Origin: Moesziomyces globuligerus
Taxonomy: Eukaryota; Basidiomycota; Ustilaginomycetes; Ustilaginales; Ustilaginaceae
NCBI GenBank assembly: GCA_030849465.1
Contig: JARVLF010000022.1
Coordinates: 186,001-250,000 of the forward strand
DNA: 64,000 nucleotides
Reading direction: 5' to 3'
Shown here: positions 12,856 to 23,221 of the stretch, piece by piece
How the letters are laid out: every line of letters begins with the position of its first letter
Position numbering within the stretch: position 1 is the first letter of the stretch
Program-made: the position numbers and the translations under genes
The notes under the pieces: generated by a model
Seen by the model: only the letters and a program-made list of their open reading frames with translations
What the model was told of the DNA's origin: nothing
Database searches by the model: none

Positions 12856-14228
12856 TCACTTGTTCTCGCGAACAACCTTGTCGATCCAGCTAGCCACGTA
12901 CTCGACATTGTTGGTGGTGAGGCCGGCCATGGAGATGCGCGAGTTGGAAGTGAGGTAGATGTGGCCCTCTTCGAGCAGACGCTTGCACTGGTTGGTGTCG
13001 AGGCCGAGGAAGGTGAACATGCCGATCTGCTTGAGGATGTGGTCCCAGTTGCCGGGCGTCTGGAACTTCTTTGTGAGCAGCTCGAAGAGGCTCTGGCGCA
13101 TGGTGATGATGCGACCGGCCATCTCCTGCACGTCCTTCTGCCACTGGGCGAAGAGTGCGGGGTCGGTGAGGATCATCTTGACGACGCGCGCGCCGAAAGC
13201 GGGAGGATTCGAGATCTCGGAGCGCTGGATGGCCGCGAGCTGGGAAAAGACCGCGGCGTTCTGCTCGGCCGTCGCCGAGACGATGTGAAGGGCACCCACA
13301 CGCTCGCCGTACAGACCGGCGTTCTTGGCAAAGCTCTGGCAGACGAGCAGGGGGATGCTCTTGCGCGAGACAAAGTGGCGCACCGCCCACGCATCGCGGT
13401 TGAGGTCGCCCGAGGCAAAGCCCTGGTAGGCGCAGTCGAAGAAGGCAAAGTGGCCCTTCTCCACAAAGATGTCGGCGATCTGCTTCCACTGCTCCTGCGT
13501 CGGGTCAACGCCGGTGGGGTTGTGTGCGCAGGCGTGTAGCAAGAAGACGCTCTGGTTCTTTGCGTTTTTCAATGTGCTGGTGAAACCGTCAAAGTCGAGC
13601 GCGATCGTCTTTGCATCGTAGTAAGGGTAGTCGACGGGCTGGATGCCGACCGAGTTGAAGATGGCCTTGTGGTTGGCCCAGGTGGGATTCGAGATGTGGA
13701 TCTGTCGCTCGACGCCAAAGGCCTGGTACTGGTAGAAGCGCTGGAGGAAGACAGCACCCAGATGGTTGGCGCCGGTTCCGGAGATGGTCTGGACCGAAGC
13801 GACGCGGTTCTCGGCGATCGCAGGCGAGTCGGCACCAAGGATGAGCTTGGCAGCGGCGCTTGTGAATTCGGGCAGACCGGTGATGGAGAGGTACTCGTGG
13901 TCGACAGTCTCGTCTGCGATGAGATCGGCCTGCGCCTTCTTGACCGAGGGAAGCACGTACGGCTTGCCGTTGTTGTCGCGGTAAGCACCAACACCGAGGT
14001 TGACCTTCTTGTCGTACTTGTCAGCCTTGTACGAAGCGGTCAGCTTGAAGATACTGCAGATAGCGTGCAATAGGCATCGAAGGCAAGGTGGAGACGTGTG
14101 AGCTGATCTTGCACATGGCAGAGAGCGATGGGGCGAACACTGAGCACTTACGCATCTTCTGGAGCCTGGGGGACGGCGCTCCAGACAGCCAGAGCTGGGG
14201 AGGAAGAGACGGCAGAAATCGAGCCCAT
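12856..14228 (-). CDS. Aspartate aminotransferase (class I, PLP-dependent)
   Basis: Interconverts aspartate + 2-oxoglutarate and oxaloacetate + glutamate; part of amino-acid metabolism and the malate-aspartate shuttle. Exons 14228-14152 and 14053-12856 join across a 98-nt GTAAGT intron in phase 2, giving 424 residues. The junction reads PQAPEDA|IFKLTASYKADKYDKKVNLGVGAYR. The PLP lysine is K269 in SFAKNAGLYGER. Other family marks are HACAHNPTGVDPTQEQW and the C-terminal SRISMAGL with the carboxylate-binding Arg. The N-terminus (MGSISAVSSSPALAVW) is short and not a strong mitochondrial presequence, so the main form is probably cytosolic. The C-terminus (VVRENK) has no PTS1. Upstream of the ATG the same frame stays open back to a TGA near 14360 without another ATG, which allows an alternative 5' exon (see 14781-14847). 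Confidence 0.93.
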
Positions 14229-15470
14229 GGTGAGTATGATGCTCGCGAAGGAGTCCGGAAGAAGGAAAGGGTTCCGAGGGTGGTGGTGGTGAAGGAGAGT
14301 CCAAGAAATCGAGAGTGGCGTGGGAGCATCAATCGAGAAGAACGGCGATGAGGTGTCTCAAGTGGGCCGCTGATCTGAGCGAAAAGCGTTGCGCAGCTGT
14401 GTGGGATGCGCTCTGGGAGTCACTGTGGGAGTTGGTGCGGCCCTTCTCCCCCGCACAGAGCGCTGTTGGGGCAGCGTGACCCTGCGGAAGATTGCCGACT
14501 CGCGCCCGCAACCCTGGCCGAGCTCGGCGAAATTCAGCTCGCCGTCTATCGCCAAGTCTGTCGCTGCGAACGTCTCGTACGAGAGATCGGGCCCTTAGGC
14601 TTCCGTGCGATCCACACGACCGGTCCGGATGCCCGCGGTTCATCGTGTGCATCGATCCACACCTGCAACTCCAGTCCATCCCGCATCTCATCCAGGAGTG
14701 CCTGAGCTTCCGCAGGCATCCATCGGCAAGGCCCTGGGCCTACCGCTATAGCATGAAGGCCGACGCTGATTGCAACTCACCTGCTTGGCTGATGCCGTTG
14801 GATCCCGAGAGATGGCCCTGAATATTGCCCAGGCGGTTGGCGGCCATGGTTGCTTTCTGATCCAGATGTCTCGCGCGGCTTCCGTATAGTTGAAAGGGGT
14901 TCCAGTGACTGTCGTATGCCTTTCTGAAATGGCAGGGATACGTGGCGGCAGCGGATGTCTAGGCGCGGGGTGGAGTGTAGGCGATGGTATGAAGAAGGGA
15001 AGGAATGCAAAGTGACTGGCACAAAATGATGGACTCGACACGAATGCCCCTCCCTCCGGTTACCATCCAAGGGCGGTAGCGGCTTAGACAAACGACGATG
15101 AGGCCGGCACCCAGGGCCATCTCGATGCAGGTCGCGGGCACCTCCACTGCTCAATGCGGGGTTCGATGGCTGCCGTGACACACGAAATTGTCTTGTGAGA
15201 GAGCCAACCCCCGCTCCAAACTCGGAAAGGCTCGGGAAATCGGGCGAAATCAAAGATCGGGCTCACTTGCCAGTCACTTCCACTGATCCGTCGTCGTCGT
15301 GGTATCCCAAGGAGCCTTTCGCGGCCATCCTCAGGCACCACCTTCCAGCGATAATCAGAAACATTCCATTGAGTCCCAGCGCGTTCAAAGAGATGTATTA
15401 AAGCCACAAGTCATGTGAACGCTCAGGTGTGCAGCAGCACAGCAACGGAGATCGACGGAAGGAATTCTCT
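14229..15470. other. Upstream region of aspartate aminotransferase, 3' flank of thoc1
   Basis: 1.24 kb with no convincing complete gene. It contains one noteworthy possible minus-strand exon (14781-14847) with a PTS2-like peptide. The remainder has short frames only. Confidence 0.5.
14781..14847 (-). other. Candidate alternative first exon encoding a PTS2 signal (aspartate aminotransferase)
   Basis: On the minus strand an ATG at 14847 in strong context (CAACCATGGCC) opens MAANRLGNIQGHL... The peptide includes R-L-x5-H-L, the PTS2 peroxisomal import pattern, at residues 5-13, and looks like the start of fungal peroxisomal thiolases. After 22 codons plus one base comes a GTGAGT donor at 14780. 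Two AG acceptors downstream would place it in frame with the aminotransferase. One at 14358-14357 makes an exon starting at 14356 that reads through the normal ATG. The other at 14104-14103 makes an exon starting at 14102 that runs into exon 2 without a stop. What I see is the peptide, donor and frames; that it is spliced is inference. Confidence 0.4.
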
Positions 15471-18155
15471 TCACGATGTTGCCTCCTCCATCTCTACATC
15501 GCGATCGTCGTTCGGGGCAGGTGCCGTCGCTGCCTCCTCGCCTGGCACGTCTTTGACCACTTTGACCTCTTCGCCTGGTGGTGTGCCGGAGGGAGAGGCG
15601 GACACAGCTGGAACGACCACCGGGATTGTCGATCCTTCCTGTTTCGGTCCATTCTGGCTTGGAGCTGCCAAGGGAGTAGAGGCTCGCGCGTCAGCGTTCC
15701 CGACGTCATCTGCAGCACTGCTCTCTTGAAGGGATTCTGAGCGACCGCCTTCCTCTATGTTCGTCGCTTCGATGTCATTTGCTGTCTCGACCACAGCGTC
15801 ATCTCCAGCTGACGCCTCCTTCTTCGTCTCTTCCTGCTCGCGAGGGTCTTGGATTTGCGTGGCACCGTCTTCGGTCGTTTGCAGCTGTGCCGGTGCTGTC
15901 GCTTTCGGTTTGGGATTGCGCTCGTTTTCGATTGCCTGAAGCAGACCCTCGATGTTCTCGGGTCGATCCGGCTTGCCGAACAGATGCAGATAGTCGTGGC
16001 TTGCGACGCGCAAGGATCTCCAAGCCAGACTCTGCATCGTCTCGATCGTAGCTTGGACGCGTTCGTCCTTGTCCAGCTTCTCTCGGTCTTCCTTGCTCAG
16101 CTGGGCCTCGTTGGTCGCCGGATCCACGCCGAGTTGCTTCTTGCGCATGTCCAACTTCAGCTTCTCGCGCTGCATCGTCTTGTTGTAGTGCTGCAGCGTG
16201 GGGATTGCAGGCAAGAACTCGAGCTCTTCCAATCCGTCTGTTGCAACCGACACGTAGTTTCCCGACTCATCCTCCACCCTCCGCGAACCGGCCACAGGAG
16301 GGCGAAGTCCATCGAGCCAGAGCTCCGATAATGCCGCCGTGCCGAGCTTGTGAGGATATGGCTCAGCCTTGCGTAGGAGCAACGCTCTTGCAGAAGCAAA
16401 GGACGAGATCTGCTCGGGAGAGAGCGGAGGCCTGTCGATCGAAGGGCACATGTCGGTCTTCCATCGAATCCAGTTGGCTTCGCGCTTGAGCACCTCGAGG
16501 ACGGACTCGAGGAAGAGGCGTCCATGCGGCTGGAATTCGCGGATGAGTCCCAAGATTTCCCGCCACGTTGATCGGATCCAGCGCTCATCGGCTTCTTCCA
16601 GAGTGAAGAGCGCCTGCAGGGTCTTGTTCTTCCAATCCTTCCAGCTCTCCTTGGCAGCGGGTGTGAAAGAGAGCAGGTATTGGAAGAGCACCAGGTATTG
16701 CACCAGGATGTGTTTGCGGAACGAGGTGTCCCGAATCTCGTACTCAAAGAGCTTGCGACCCGTGAGGAAGGTCGGGAAGAAATGGCCTCGTTCTACGGTC
16801 GCAGCGTCCTCAATAAGATTGGGTGCGTCCTCCATGGGCGCGTCAGGGTTGTCCTTATTATCCAGCTTGATGCCGTCCACAATATCGGGACGGAGACGCT
16901 TGGCAGGTGGAGGCGCATCGCCCTTGCTGATGAAGCGGCCGACATAAAAGCCGGTCGCCGAAACAGTATGCCGACTTTCTCCGCGCCTGTTGTTCAACGA
17001 CGGAGTGCTTCGTGCTGAGGTGGTCTGAGATGCGCCGCTACCACCCTTGGCCTCGCCCGACTTTGCTTCCTCGGCCATGGCTGCACCTGCCAACTCCTTC
17101 TCACGCTTGTTCACGGCAGCGAAGAGCTTGAGGATCTTCCGCGTGTTGACTCGGAGTTCGGCCATCGCGCCCTTGGCGCCGTCGGGAGCAGGATCGTCAT
17201 CTGCATGGGTGTTGTCTGCTTCGCCGGCTTCGGTCTGCGCAGCCGGTGTGGCGCTCCTGGTGGAAGGACGTGAGGACTCTTGCGCGCCCATCAGCAATGG
17301 CGGGTTGGAAAAAAAGCGTTGCATCTTCCAGAACAGTTCGTAGAAGTTGTAGTCCACGTTGAAGATTTCGTCCCTCTCGTCCCTGTCGGCATCGAGGTCG
17401 GACACGTCGACGGCGGTCCCGTCGTCCTCCTCGATCTGGGTCTTGTTCTCCACATTGAAGTCGCCTCGAAGGTTGACACCACTCCTTTCGCCGAGAGGGA
17501 AGACAGCTGCGAGCAAGCTGAGGATGCGCCCCGCGAAGACGGTGTGATGCTGCGAAGGCTTGGACAGTCTTCTGAGAAGCTCGTTGCAAGTGCGCAACAG
17601 AACCAGGCCTTTGCCCCTAGTCGGGTGCAGGTCGATGGTGAGCGGCTTGACTCGAGATTCTGTGTATGCGAACAGATGCGAGCAGGTCGATATCGGGAGA
17701 CTTTCGAGGAGCTCCTCGATCAACGAGAGCGGCAAAGTCAGATCTACGAGATCATGCAGCGAGAGAACGAGAACAGCATCGAGCCGATCGTAGGTCGACG
17801 CAAGAGCATCGTGAGGCTCTGTCGCATTTGAAGCCGTCTCGTTCTCGACGAGGTCTGGTGTGGTCTCGAGAACAAGCTTGCGAAGCTCGTTGTTGCTGAT
17901 CTCCAGGCAAAGGTTGCGTACACGCACTTCGTAACCAGCCTTGTCGGCGGTGGAGAGATTGTCGAAAAGACCAAACGCTATTCTAGTATCCTGCGTGTCC
18001 AGCAGAGGGCGAAGACGATCGTGCACCTGACTGAATGGGAGAAGACCTTTGTGAGGATGTGCCGATCGAAGGTCGGACACGGCAGCCAGAAGGTCTGCAG
18101 AGACCCCGGATAGGCACTGACGAAGCCTATCCACGGCGAGGTCGATCTCGTTCAT
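15471..18155 (-). CDS. thoc1: THO complex subunit 1 (HPR1/THOC1)
   Basis: Core subunit of THO/TREX, which couples transcription elongation to mRNP packaging and nuclear export and limits R-loops. Single exon, 894 residues. The conserved THOC1 body covers most of the protein, with a hallmark central block HILVQYLVLFQYLLSF...KNKTLQALFTLEEADERWI and NWIRWKTDMCPSIDRPP. The more C-terminal helical block includes SLAWRSLRVASHDYLHLFGK. A mid-protein insert (about 290-420) is Ser/Ala/Lys-rich and the last about 130 residues are acidic and low-complexity (Glu/Thr/Ala), both probably disordered. There is no death domain as in animal THOC1, as is usual for fungi. It starts at the ATG at 18155, 278 bases from the divergent Y14 gene, so two nuclear mRNP factors share a promoter region. 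Confidence 0.9.
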   Translation of the reverse strand: MNEIDLAVDRLRQCLSGVSADLLAAVSDLRSAHPHKGLLPFSQVHDRLRPLLDTQDTRIAFGLFDNLSTADKAGYEVRVRNLCLEISNNELRKLVLETTPDLVENETASNATEPHDALASTYDRLDAVLVLSLHDLVDLTLPLSLIEELLESLPISTCSHLFAYTESRVKPLTIDLHPTRGKGLVLLRTCNELLRRLSKPSQHHTVFAGRILSLLAAVFPLGERSGVNLRGDFNVENKTQIEEDDGTAVDVSDLDADRDERDEIFNVDYNFYELFWKMQRFFSNPPLLMGAQESSRPSTRSATPAAQTEAGEADNTHADDDPAPDGAKGAMAELRVNTRKILKLFAAVNKREKELAGAAMAEEAKSGEAKGGSGASQTTSARSTPSLNNRRGESRHTVSATGFYVGRFISKGDAPPPAKRLRPDIVDGIKLDNKDNPDAPMEDAPNLIEDAATVERGHFFPTFLTGRKLFEYEIRDTSFRKHILVQYLVLFQYLLSFTPAAKESWKDWKNKTLQALFTLEEADERWIRSTWREILGLIREFQPHGRLFLESVLEVLKREANWIRWKTDMCPSIDRPPLSPEQISSFASARALLLRKAEPYPHKLGTAALSELWLDGLRPPVAGSRRVEDESGNYVSVATDGLEELEFLPAIPTLQHYNKTMQREKLKLDMRKKQLGVDPATNEAQLSKEDREKLDKDERVQATIETMQSLAWRSLRVASHDYLHLFGKPDRPENIEGLLQAIENERNPKPKATAPAQLQTTEDGATQIQDPREQEETKKEASAGDDAVVETANDIEATNIEEGGRSESLQESSAADDVGNADARASTPLAAPSQNGPKQEGSTIPVVVPAVSASPSGTPPGEEVKVVKDVPGEEAATAPAPNDDRDVEMEEATS

Positions 18156-18433
18156 GGATCGAAAGTGGCCGCCGTACCAGGACGTAGACGAACTCGCGGG
18201 AGCGGGTGGAGATGCAGGATAGGTGCCCGAGCTGGTGAGAGTAGGACGCGGGTTGCACTCGCGAAGAAGACGCGGAGACTGCTGGCTCGGAACACGGAGG
18301 GCGGAATTTTGGCGCCAGACCCTTCTCCACTTGCTTCGGGCACGAGCCTTCTCAACCGTATGGAATCAGACCAACAAACATCACCATTCCCTCGCGTCGA
18401 CAAAGCTCAGCGACGCGATCAAGCACGTCAAAC

Positions 18434-19213
18434 ATGTCGGAGGTTGAGCTCAAGATGGAGGATGGTTCGTCTTCGCGCGTGGTGGACGATGTCGAGATGG
18501 ATGATGGTATGTCCTCCCAATGACTTTGAATGTTTCTGCAACTTCTTGCCTTCTGACCTCGCCTTGAACCGCAACGCATCCATTCCAGACCCGAACGTCA
18601 AGCGTAGAGGCCGAGGCTTCGACCCTCGAGGCAACGGTCCTGCCTCTGAGGGCGTCAAGACCGGCAAGTTCGAGTCTCTCTCTGCCTCGGAAGACAGCGG
18701 GGCTCTCGCGGCCAAATGTAAGCAGTGCCGCAGTACCACTCCTTGCGGACGACATTATCTCACTCCGTTTTGATACTTCACTGTACAGCTGTCGAAGGAT
18801 GGGTCGTCGTCGTGACCAACGTGCACGAAGAAGCGAGCGAAGAGGAGGTGATCGACAAGTTTGCAGACTACGGCGATGTCAGGAGCTGTCACCTCAATCT
18901 CGACAGGCGAACAGGCTACGTCAAGGTAAGTTGCCCCAGCCAGACCTGCGAATGGTTCCTCACTCGTTCGAATACTAATCTGAAGACATCGTTGCCTTCC
19001 TTGTGACCTAATAAGGGTTACGCGCTCCTGGAGTTCGCCGAGCACGATGAGGCACAAGCTGCGATTCAAGCGTGCAACGAGGGCCTTACCCTCATGGATC
19101 AGGAGCTTAAAGCCGACTTTGCATTCGTACGACCGCCAGCAGATGCTCCGGCTGCGCGAAGTTCCGGTGGCAGGAGAGGAAATCGCGATCGCAGCCGCAG
19201 CCCAGGCAGATGA
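18434..19213 (+). CDS. rbm8a: Exon-junction complex core protein Y14 (RBM8A)
   Basis: RNA-binding half of the Mago-Y14 dimer that clamps eIF4A3 on spliced mRNA. Four exons: 18434-18506, 18589-18717, 18789-18925 and 19016-19213, with three short introns (82, 71 and 90 nt), giving 178 residues. Each junction preserves frame, including [23 protein letters not shown] and [12 protein letters not shown]. The single RRM has the Y14-specific RNP strands ([34 protein letters not shown]), and the domain ends [10 protein letters not shown]. The N-terminus is acidic and leads into [11 protein letters not shown]. The tail is a short Arg/Ser/Gly region ([14 protein letters not shown]) like that of animal and plant Y14. 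The third intron has a clear TACTAAT branch sequence near 18972. Presence of Y14 suggests a working exon-junction complex despite intron-poor genes. Confidence 0.93.
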
Positions 19214-19926
19214 TGTTCGCACTTCTCGCCTGCGCCTCTGTCACGCCCAACCGCTAAAGAAGGTGCCCGCCTACACTCAACACAGGCTGTAATTGTACGC
19301 TACATAGTCTCATCACAACTAGAGTGATCTCTCGATCCATCAGTTGGAGCGCATCTTTTGGCATGCTGAATATCGTCCTTGAAGTGAGAAAGGGAGTTTG
19401 GCGGGTTGATCAACCCATCACTCACGCAAAACAAAGGTCAGATCGAAATCGAGTTTCGATATCTTGGCCAAGAAATGAGCTCCACAAAAGCATACAAAAA
19501 ATACGAGAGCATGACTACGCCAGTATACGTCGCTGCAAGAGACATCTTGGCTAGTCAACACTAGTCTGAATGGAAAGTCTGCTTGTACGAGGCCTGCAAA
19601 CGTGCATCGCAGCTTGTGTATCACAGCAAAGCGGCGAAGGGAGGAAGGATGGGCAGCACTACATTGGAGCGATTTCCAAAGGGCCCCAGGGCGCGTGCTT
19701 ATGTAATCAGGTCGTGATCGCTCACTGCGCTCCACTCACCTAACCTCCACCGCGTAGACAGGACGCGGGCCGCGCAGCTCCAACTTGGAATACCGAGCCA
19801 CACCAACACTTTCGAACGTCTGCCTATACCCACACCACCGCCGTTCCCCGACCTGCGAAGCTCGGCCCCGCTTTCAAGTACTCATCCCCCCCACAGTCAC
19901 TTCTCTCGATCACGATCGATATCAAG
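19214..19926. other. Intergenic region, nothing recognised
   Basis: 713 bases between two plus-strand genes: the 3' end of Y14 and the promoter of rpn7. The last 150 bases are C-rich, as in a leader. No domain-bearing frame is present. Confidence 0.55.
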
Positions 19927-21217
19927 ATGGACGAGGAATCAGTCCAGCCCATCCCCAACCTGAAGCTGCAGCAGCACCTCTTCCTGCTTGCACACCACTC
20001 GCAGCATCTTCCATCATCTGCAGTCGAGGCATCCAAGAAGGCAATCCTTGATGGCATCGAGAAGGATGAGATGGCTCCATACTACCACCAGATCCTGGCC
20101 GACGCGTCGCTCAAGGGCTTGATCAAGGAGGACCAGGCGCTGCTCAAGCGACTCGAAGCCAAGAACAAGGAGGAGCTGCAGAAGCTGGACGAGAAGCAAA
20201 AGGAGGTGGAGGAGAACGAGGGCGAGATGGAGATCAACGGCGTACTTCGTCAGCGCGCCGCCTACTATGCGCAGATCGGCGACAAGGACAAGGCGTTGGA
20301 AGCACACAACCTTGCGGTTTCCAAGGGCGCCGGATTGGGCTCCAAGCTGGACCTCACGCTGACAAAGGTGCGCATCGGCCTGTTCTTTGGCGACACAGAC
20401 GTGGTGACCGCCTCGATCGCCGAGGCCAAGAAGCTGGTCGAGGAGGGCGGCGACTGGGAGCGCAGGAATCGTCTCAAGGTGTACGAGGGCCTTCATCTGC
20501 TCTCGATTCGCGACTTCAAGGCGGGCGGCCAGCTGTTCCTCGATGCCCTCAGCACGTTCACCGCGACCGAGCTCATCGACTACAACGACTTTATCACGCT
20601 CACTGTGCTCGCCAACGCGCTCACACTCAAGCGCACCGATCTGAAGAAGAAGATCATCGACTCGCCCGAGGTGTTGCAGGTGGTCGACGAGATCCCGCAC
20701 CTGCGCGCGTTTGTCACGAGCCTGTACGCCTGCGAGTACGGCAACTTCTTCCGCGCACTCGCGGATGTGGAGCAGACCTACATCCTCACTTCGCGCGCGC
20801 TCCACCAGCACGCGCGCTTCTACGTGCGTGAGATGCGCATCATCGCCTACTCGCAGCTGCTGGAGAGCTACCAGTCGCTCTCGATCGACAACATGGCCAC
20901 CGCATTCGGCGTGTCGGGCGACTTTATCGACAGCGAGCTTTCGAGGTTCATCTCGTCCGGTCGCTTGCCCGCCGTCATCGACAAGGTGCACGGCATCGTC
21001 GAAACACGCAGACCCGACCACAAGAACGCCCAATACTCCAAGATCATCAAGGAGGGCGATGTTTTGCTCAGTAAGTTGTGACACAGCGCGCGCTGCCCTT
21101 TTGGCGGCGCAGCCGTATCGTTTCATGTGCGAGTGGGTATACTGACGCCATTGCCCTATCTTGACGCATCACGACCTCACAGACTCGCTGCAAAAACTGT
21201 CGCGCACCGCATTGTAG
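19927..21217 (+). CDS. rpn7: 26S proteasome regulatory subunit RPN7 (PSMD6), PCI protein
   Basis: Lid subunit of the 19S regulatory particle. Exons 19927-21070 and 21183-21217 across a 112-nt GTAAGT intron, 392 residues. The second exon supplies only the last 11 residues plus stop: the join reads DVLLNSLQKLSRTAL, which replaces an intron-read SKL-stop and matches the normal RPN7 C-terminal helix that enters the lid helical bundle. N-terminal helical repeats (APYYHQILADASLKGL...) are followed by the RPN7 signature (RQRAAYYAQIGDKDKALEAH, KVRIGLFFGDTDVV) and the PCI domain (about 200-365, ending ISSGRLPAVIDKVHGIVETRRPD). Without the splice the protein would end in Ser-Lys-Leu, formally a PTS1 tripeptide. 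It is convergent with apt1, with 117 bases between stops. Confidence 0.95.
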
Positions 21218-21334
21218 ATGGTACGGACTGCATCCTAGCAGGCCGCAATCGATTTGTCACTTCGGTATATCTGTTGTGCTGTTTGTTGCATCATCACAGT
21301 TTAGACAGCCACACGATTGAGTAGGAGTGCCGTC

Positions 21335-22154
21335 TAGTCGACCTCGACGAGGCTGTTTAGCAGGAAGGGAAGCAGTGAGGCAGAGTCAGCAGGGTGAGGC
21401 AGATAAAGGAGGGCGAGGGCGAACAAGCTACTTACTGGTACGAGGGGGCATCGAGCTGGTCGGCGCCCTTGAGGAAGGGGATGGCGACGACGAAGACGTA
21501 TTCGACGACCTTGCTGCCGCACTTTGTGACGAGCTCGCCCGCGGCCTTTGCGGAGCCGCCGGTAGCGATGAGGTCGTCGATGACGATGACGCGCGAGTTG
21601 GGGGCGAGGGCCTCCTTCTGCATCTCGAAGACGTCCTCGCCGTATTCCTTGAGGTAGGAGGCCTGGACGCACTCGCCGGGGAGCTTGCCGACCTTGCGGA
21701 CCGGGACGAAGCCGCAGCCGAGACGCTGTGCGATGATGGGGCCGAGGAGGAAGCCGCGAGCGTCGAGGCCGACGACGGCGTCGATCTTGCGGTTGCCGTA
21801 CGACTTGGCGCCGGGCTCGAGCGGAGTGGCTGCCGGTGCCGGGGTGGCGTCGTCGAGCGCAGGGATGGTGTGGGTGAAGATGTGCGAGACGATGTTGGTG
21901 ATGAGCAGCTCGAAAGCGAGCGGGTCACGCAGCACAGGGAGGATGTCGCAGAAGCGAATCCCCTTCTTGGGGTAGTCGTCGTAGAAGCCTGATGCAGGAG
22001 CGAGAGGAGAGCGGACAGCCGTGCAGGGTCAGCATCAACCGTGCGAGCGACGAGGGGAGGCGGTCGTGCCAGGCCAACACCAGCAGTGGATGCGAAGGCG
22101 CTGGCGCAGGCCACACTTACGGAAGAGCGACTTGAGGTGGGCGACGTCGGACAT
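21335..22154 (-). CDS. apt1: Adenine phosphoribosyltransferase
   Basis: Purine salvage enzyme: adenine + PRPP to AMP + PPi. Three exons, 22154-22121, 21988-21436 and 21353-21335, giving 201 residues. The first exon is MSDVAHLKSLF(R) and the last adds only HLVEVD. Exon 2 begins FYDDYPKKGIRFCDILPVLRDP, the hood region of APRT. It contains the catalytic Glu/substrate loop in GLDARGFLLGP and the PRPP-binding motif VIVIDDLIATGGSA. FVPVRKVGKLPGE is the flexible loop. An insert (DATPAPAATPLEPGAKSYGNRK) between the hood and the core makes it somewhat longer than the usual 180 residues. Donors GTAAGT and acceptors CAG agree with frame. Ribokinase in the same window makes the ribose 5-phosphate precursor of PRPP, but the genes are 9 kb apart and not an operon. 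Confidence 0.95.
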
Positions 22155-22882
22155 GTTGGCAACTGTCTGGGGGCACGTGGATGGTGTTGGTCTCGAGGTA
22201 AGGGCAACAATCTCTTGGCTGTGACAGGGCGCATCTGATCTTCTGATAACCGGTCAAATTTGTCGGATCTCGCCGAGAGAAAAAGATGCGCTTCCCAACT
22301 GCACATGCAACGAAGCTCTGCACTGGAGCCCGCATCCGCATGTCAACGTGCGCGCAACCGCCGGGAAGCTATCTGTTAGACCGCTGGTGAATGTCTCAGC
22401 CCGGTCAGCGGACGCTGGAACTCTCCTGCCCGCACGCAGTACGGCTGTGGATCTGATAGGCTTCGAACGGGAACCCGATCCGAACCAGCCGCCGAAAAGT
22501 GCGCCAAGAGCTCAAGAGAGCCCAAGCAGCGAGCTTCGCCACGAAGGGCCTCAAATGCTGACCTGCACCATGCTGAGGCTGGCTGCGGGGCAAGGATCCG
22601 AACGCGTCGATCCAGGTGGAGGCGAGCTGGCAAGCTGGTGGGAAGCGCGTTGTGCTCAACTGCCAGAGGCAACGAGCTTCGATGCCGAGATTGCCGTCAT
22701 GATAGGCGCTCTCGGCTTGCCCCTGTCCGCAGTGCGCAACAGGATCGAACCGAGCCGACCGCGCATCTATTAATATATTCAGCTGACACACGTCGTGGGT
22801 CCCTTTCCGTCTCCTCATACCCTTTTACCATCGTGGCTGCAAATCCCACCACCTTCTGAGCCTTATCCATCCGACGACTAGC
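22155..22882. other. Divergent region, apt1 / small unknown gene
   Basis: 728 bases. An AT-rich stretch CTATTAATATATTC at about 22767-22780 could be a TATA region for the gene at 22883. Overlapping frames on both strands show no domain and are not called. Confidence 0.5.
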
Positions 22883-23221
22883 ATGTCGCTCATATACACG
22901 TCGCCGCGCGCGTTCCGACAGCCAGCCGGCATCGTGTTCCTGCATCCGTCCGAGCGCGTGCCCAAATCCGAGCTCGATCGCCGCGACCGATGCTACCGTG
23001 CCAAGCGCGAGGCTGAATACGCCCGCTCGTGGGCCGAAGACGCCACGTTGGTCGGCACCATCATCTACAACACCGACTCCAGCCGCACCAGCGCCGACAG
23101 GGCGAGCCTCGGCGGCCAGAGCAGCCTTCGCAGGCGCCGCAGGGGCAACGGCAACGTCGCCCGTCGCCTCAGCCGCAAACTCCGGCTCAACACCCTCAAA
23201 AACCTCTTCTCGCATCCATAG
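22883..23221 (+). CDS. Small basic protein of unknown function (112 aa)
   Basis: Unrecognised. The frame starts at an ATG (ACTAGCATGTCGCTC) about 100 bases after an AT-rich TATA-like stretch. Its first 70 codons use almost only C- or G-ending synonyms, like the real genes nearby. The protein reads MSLIYTSPRAFRQPAGIVFLHPSE, then a charged stretch rich in Arg, Glu and Tyr, then a very basic end (LRRRRRGNGNVARRLSRKL). The C-terminus could be a nuclear signal or RNA-binding, but that is a guess. No signal peptide or membrane segment is apparent. A longer minus-strand frame overlaps it, but its codon pattern is poorer. It is convergent with the PB1/retropepsin-like gene. Confidence 0.5.
   Translation: MSLIYTSPRAFRQPAGIVFLHPSERVPKSELDRRDRCYRAKREAEYARSWAEDATLVGTIIYNTDSSRTSADRASLGGQSSLRRRRRGNGNVARRLSRKLRLNTLKNLFSHP

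Noticed and set aside
12856..14304. Longer unspliced version of aspartate aminotransferase starting at 14304
   Set aside because: The extra N-terminus is the intron and exon 1 read in a wrong frame; splicing 14152 to 14053 restores the conserved start. The read-through part is still relevant to the possible acceptor at 14102.
20014..21126. Minus-strand frame of 370 codons opposite rpn7
   Set aside because: Antisense shadow of a clear proteasome subunit; Leu/Val/Glu-rich with no domain.
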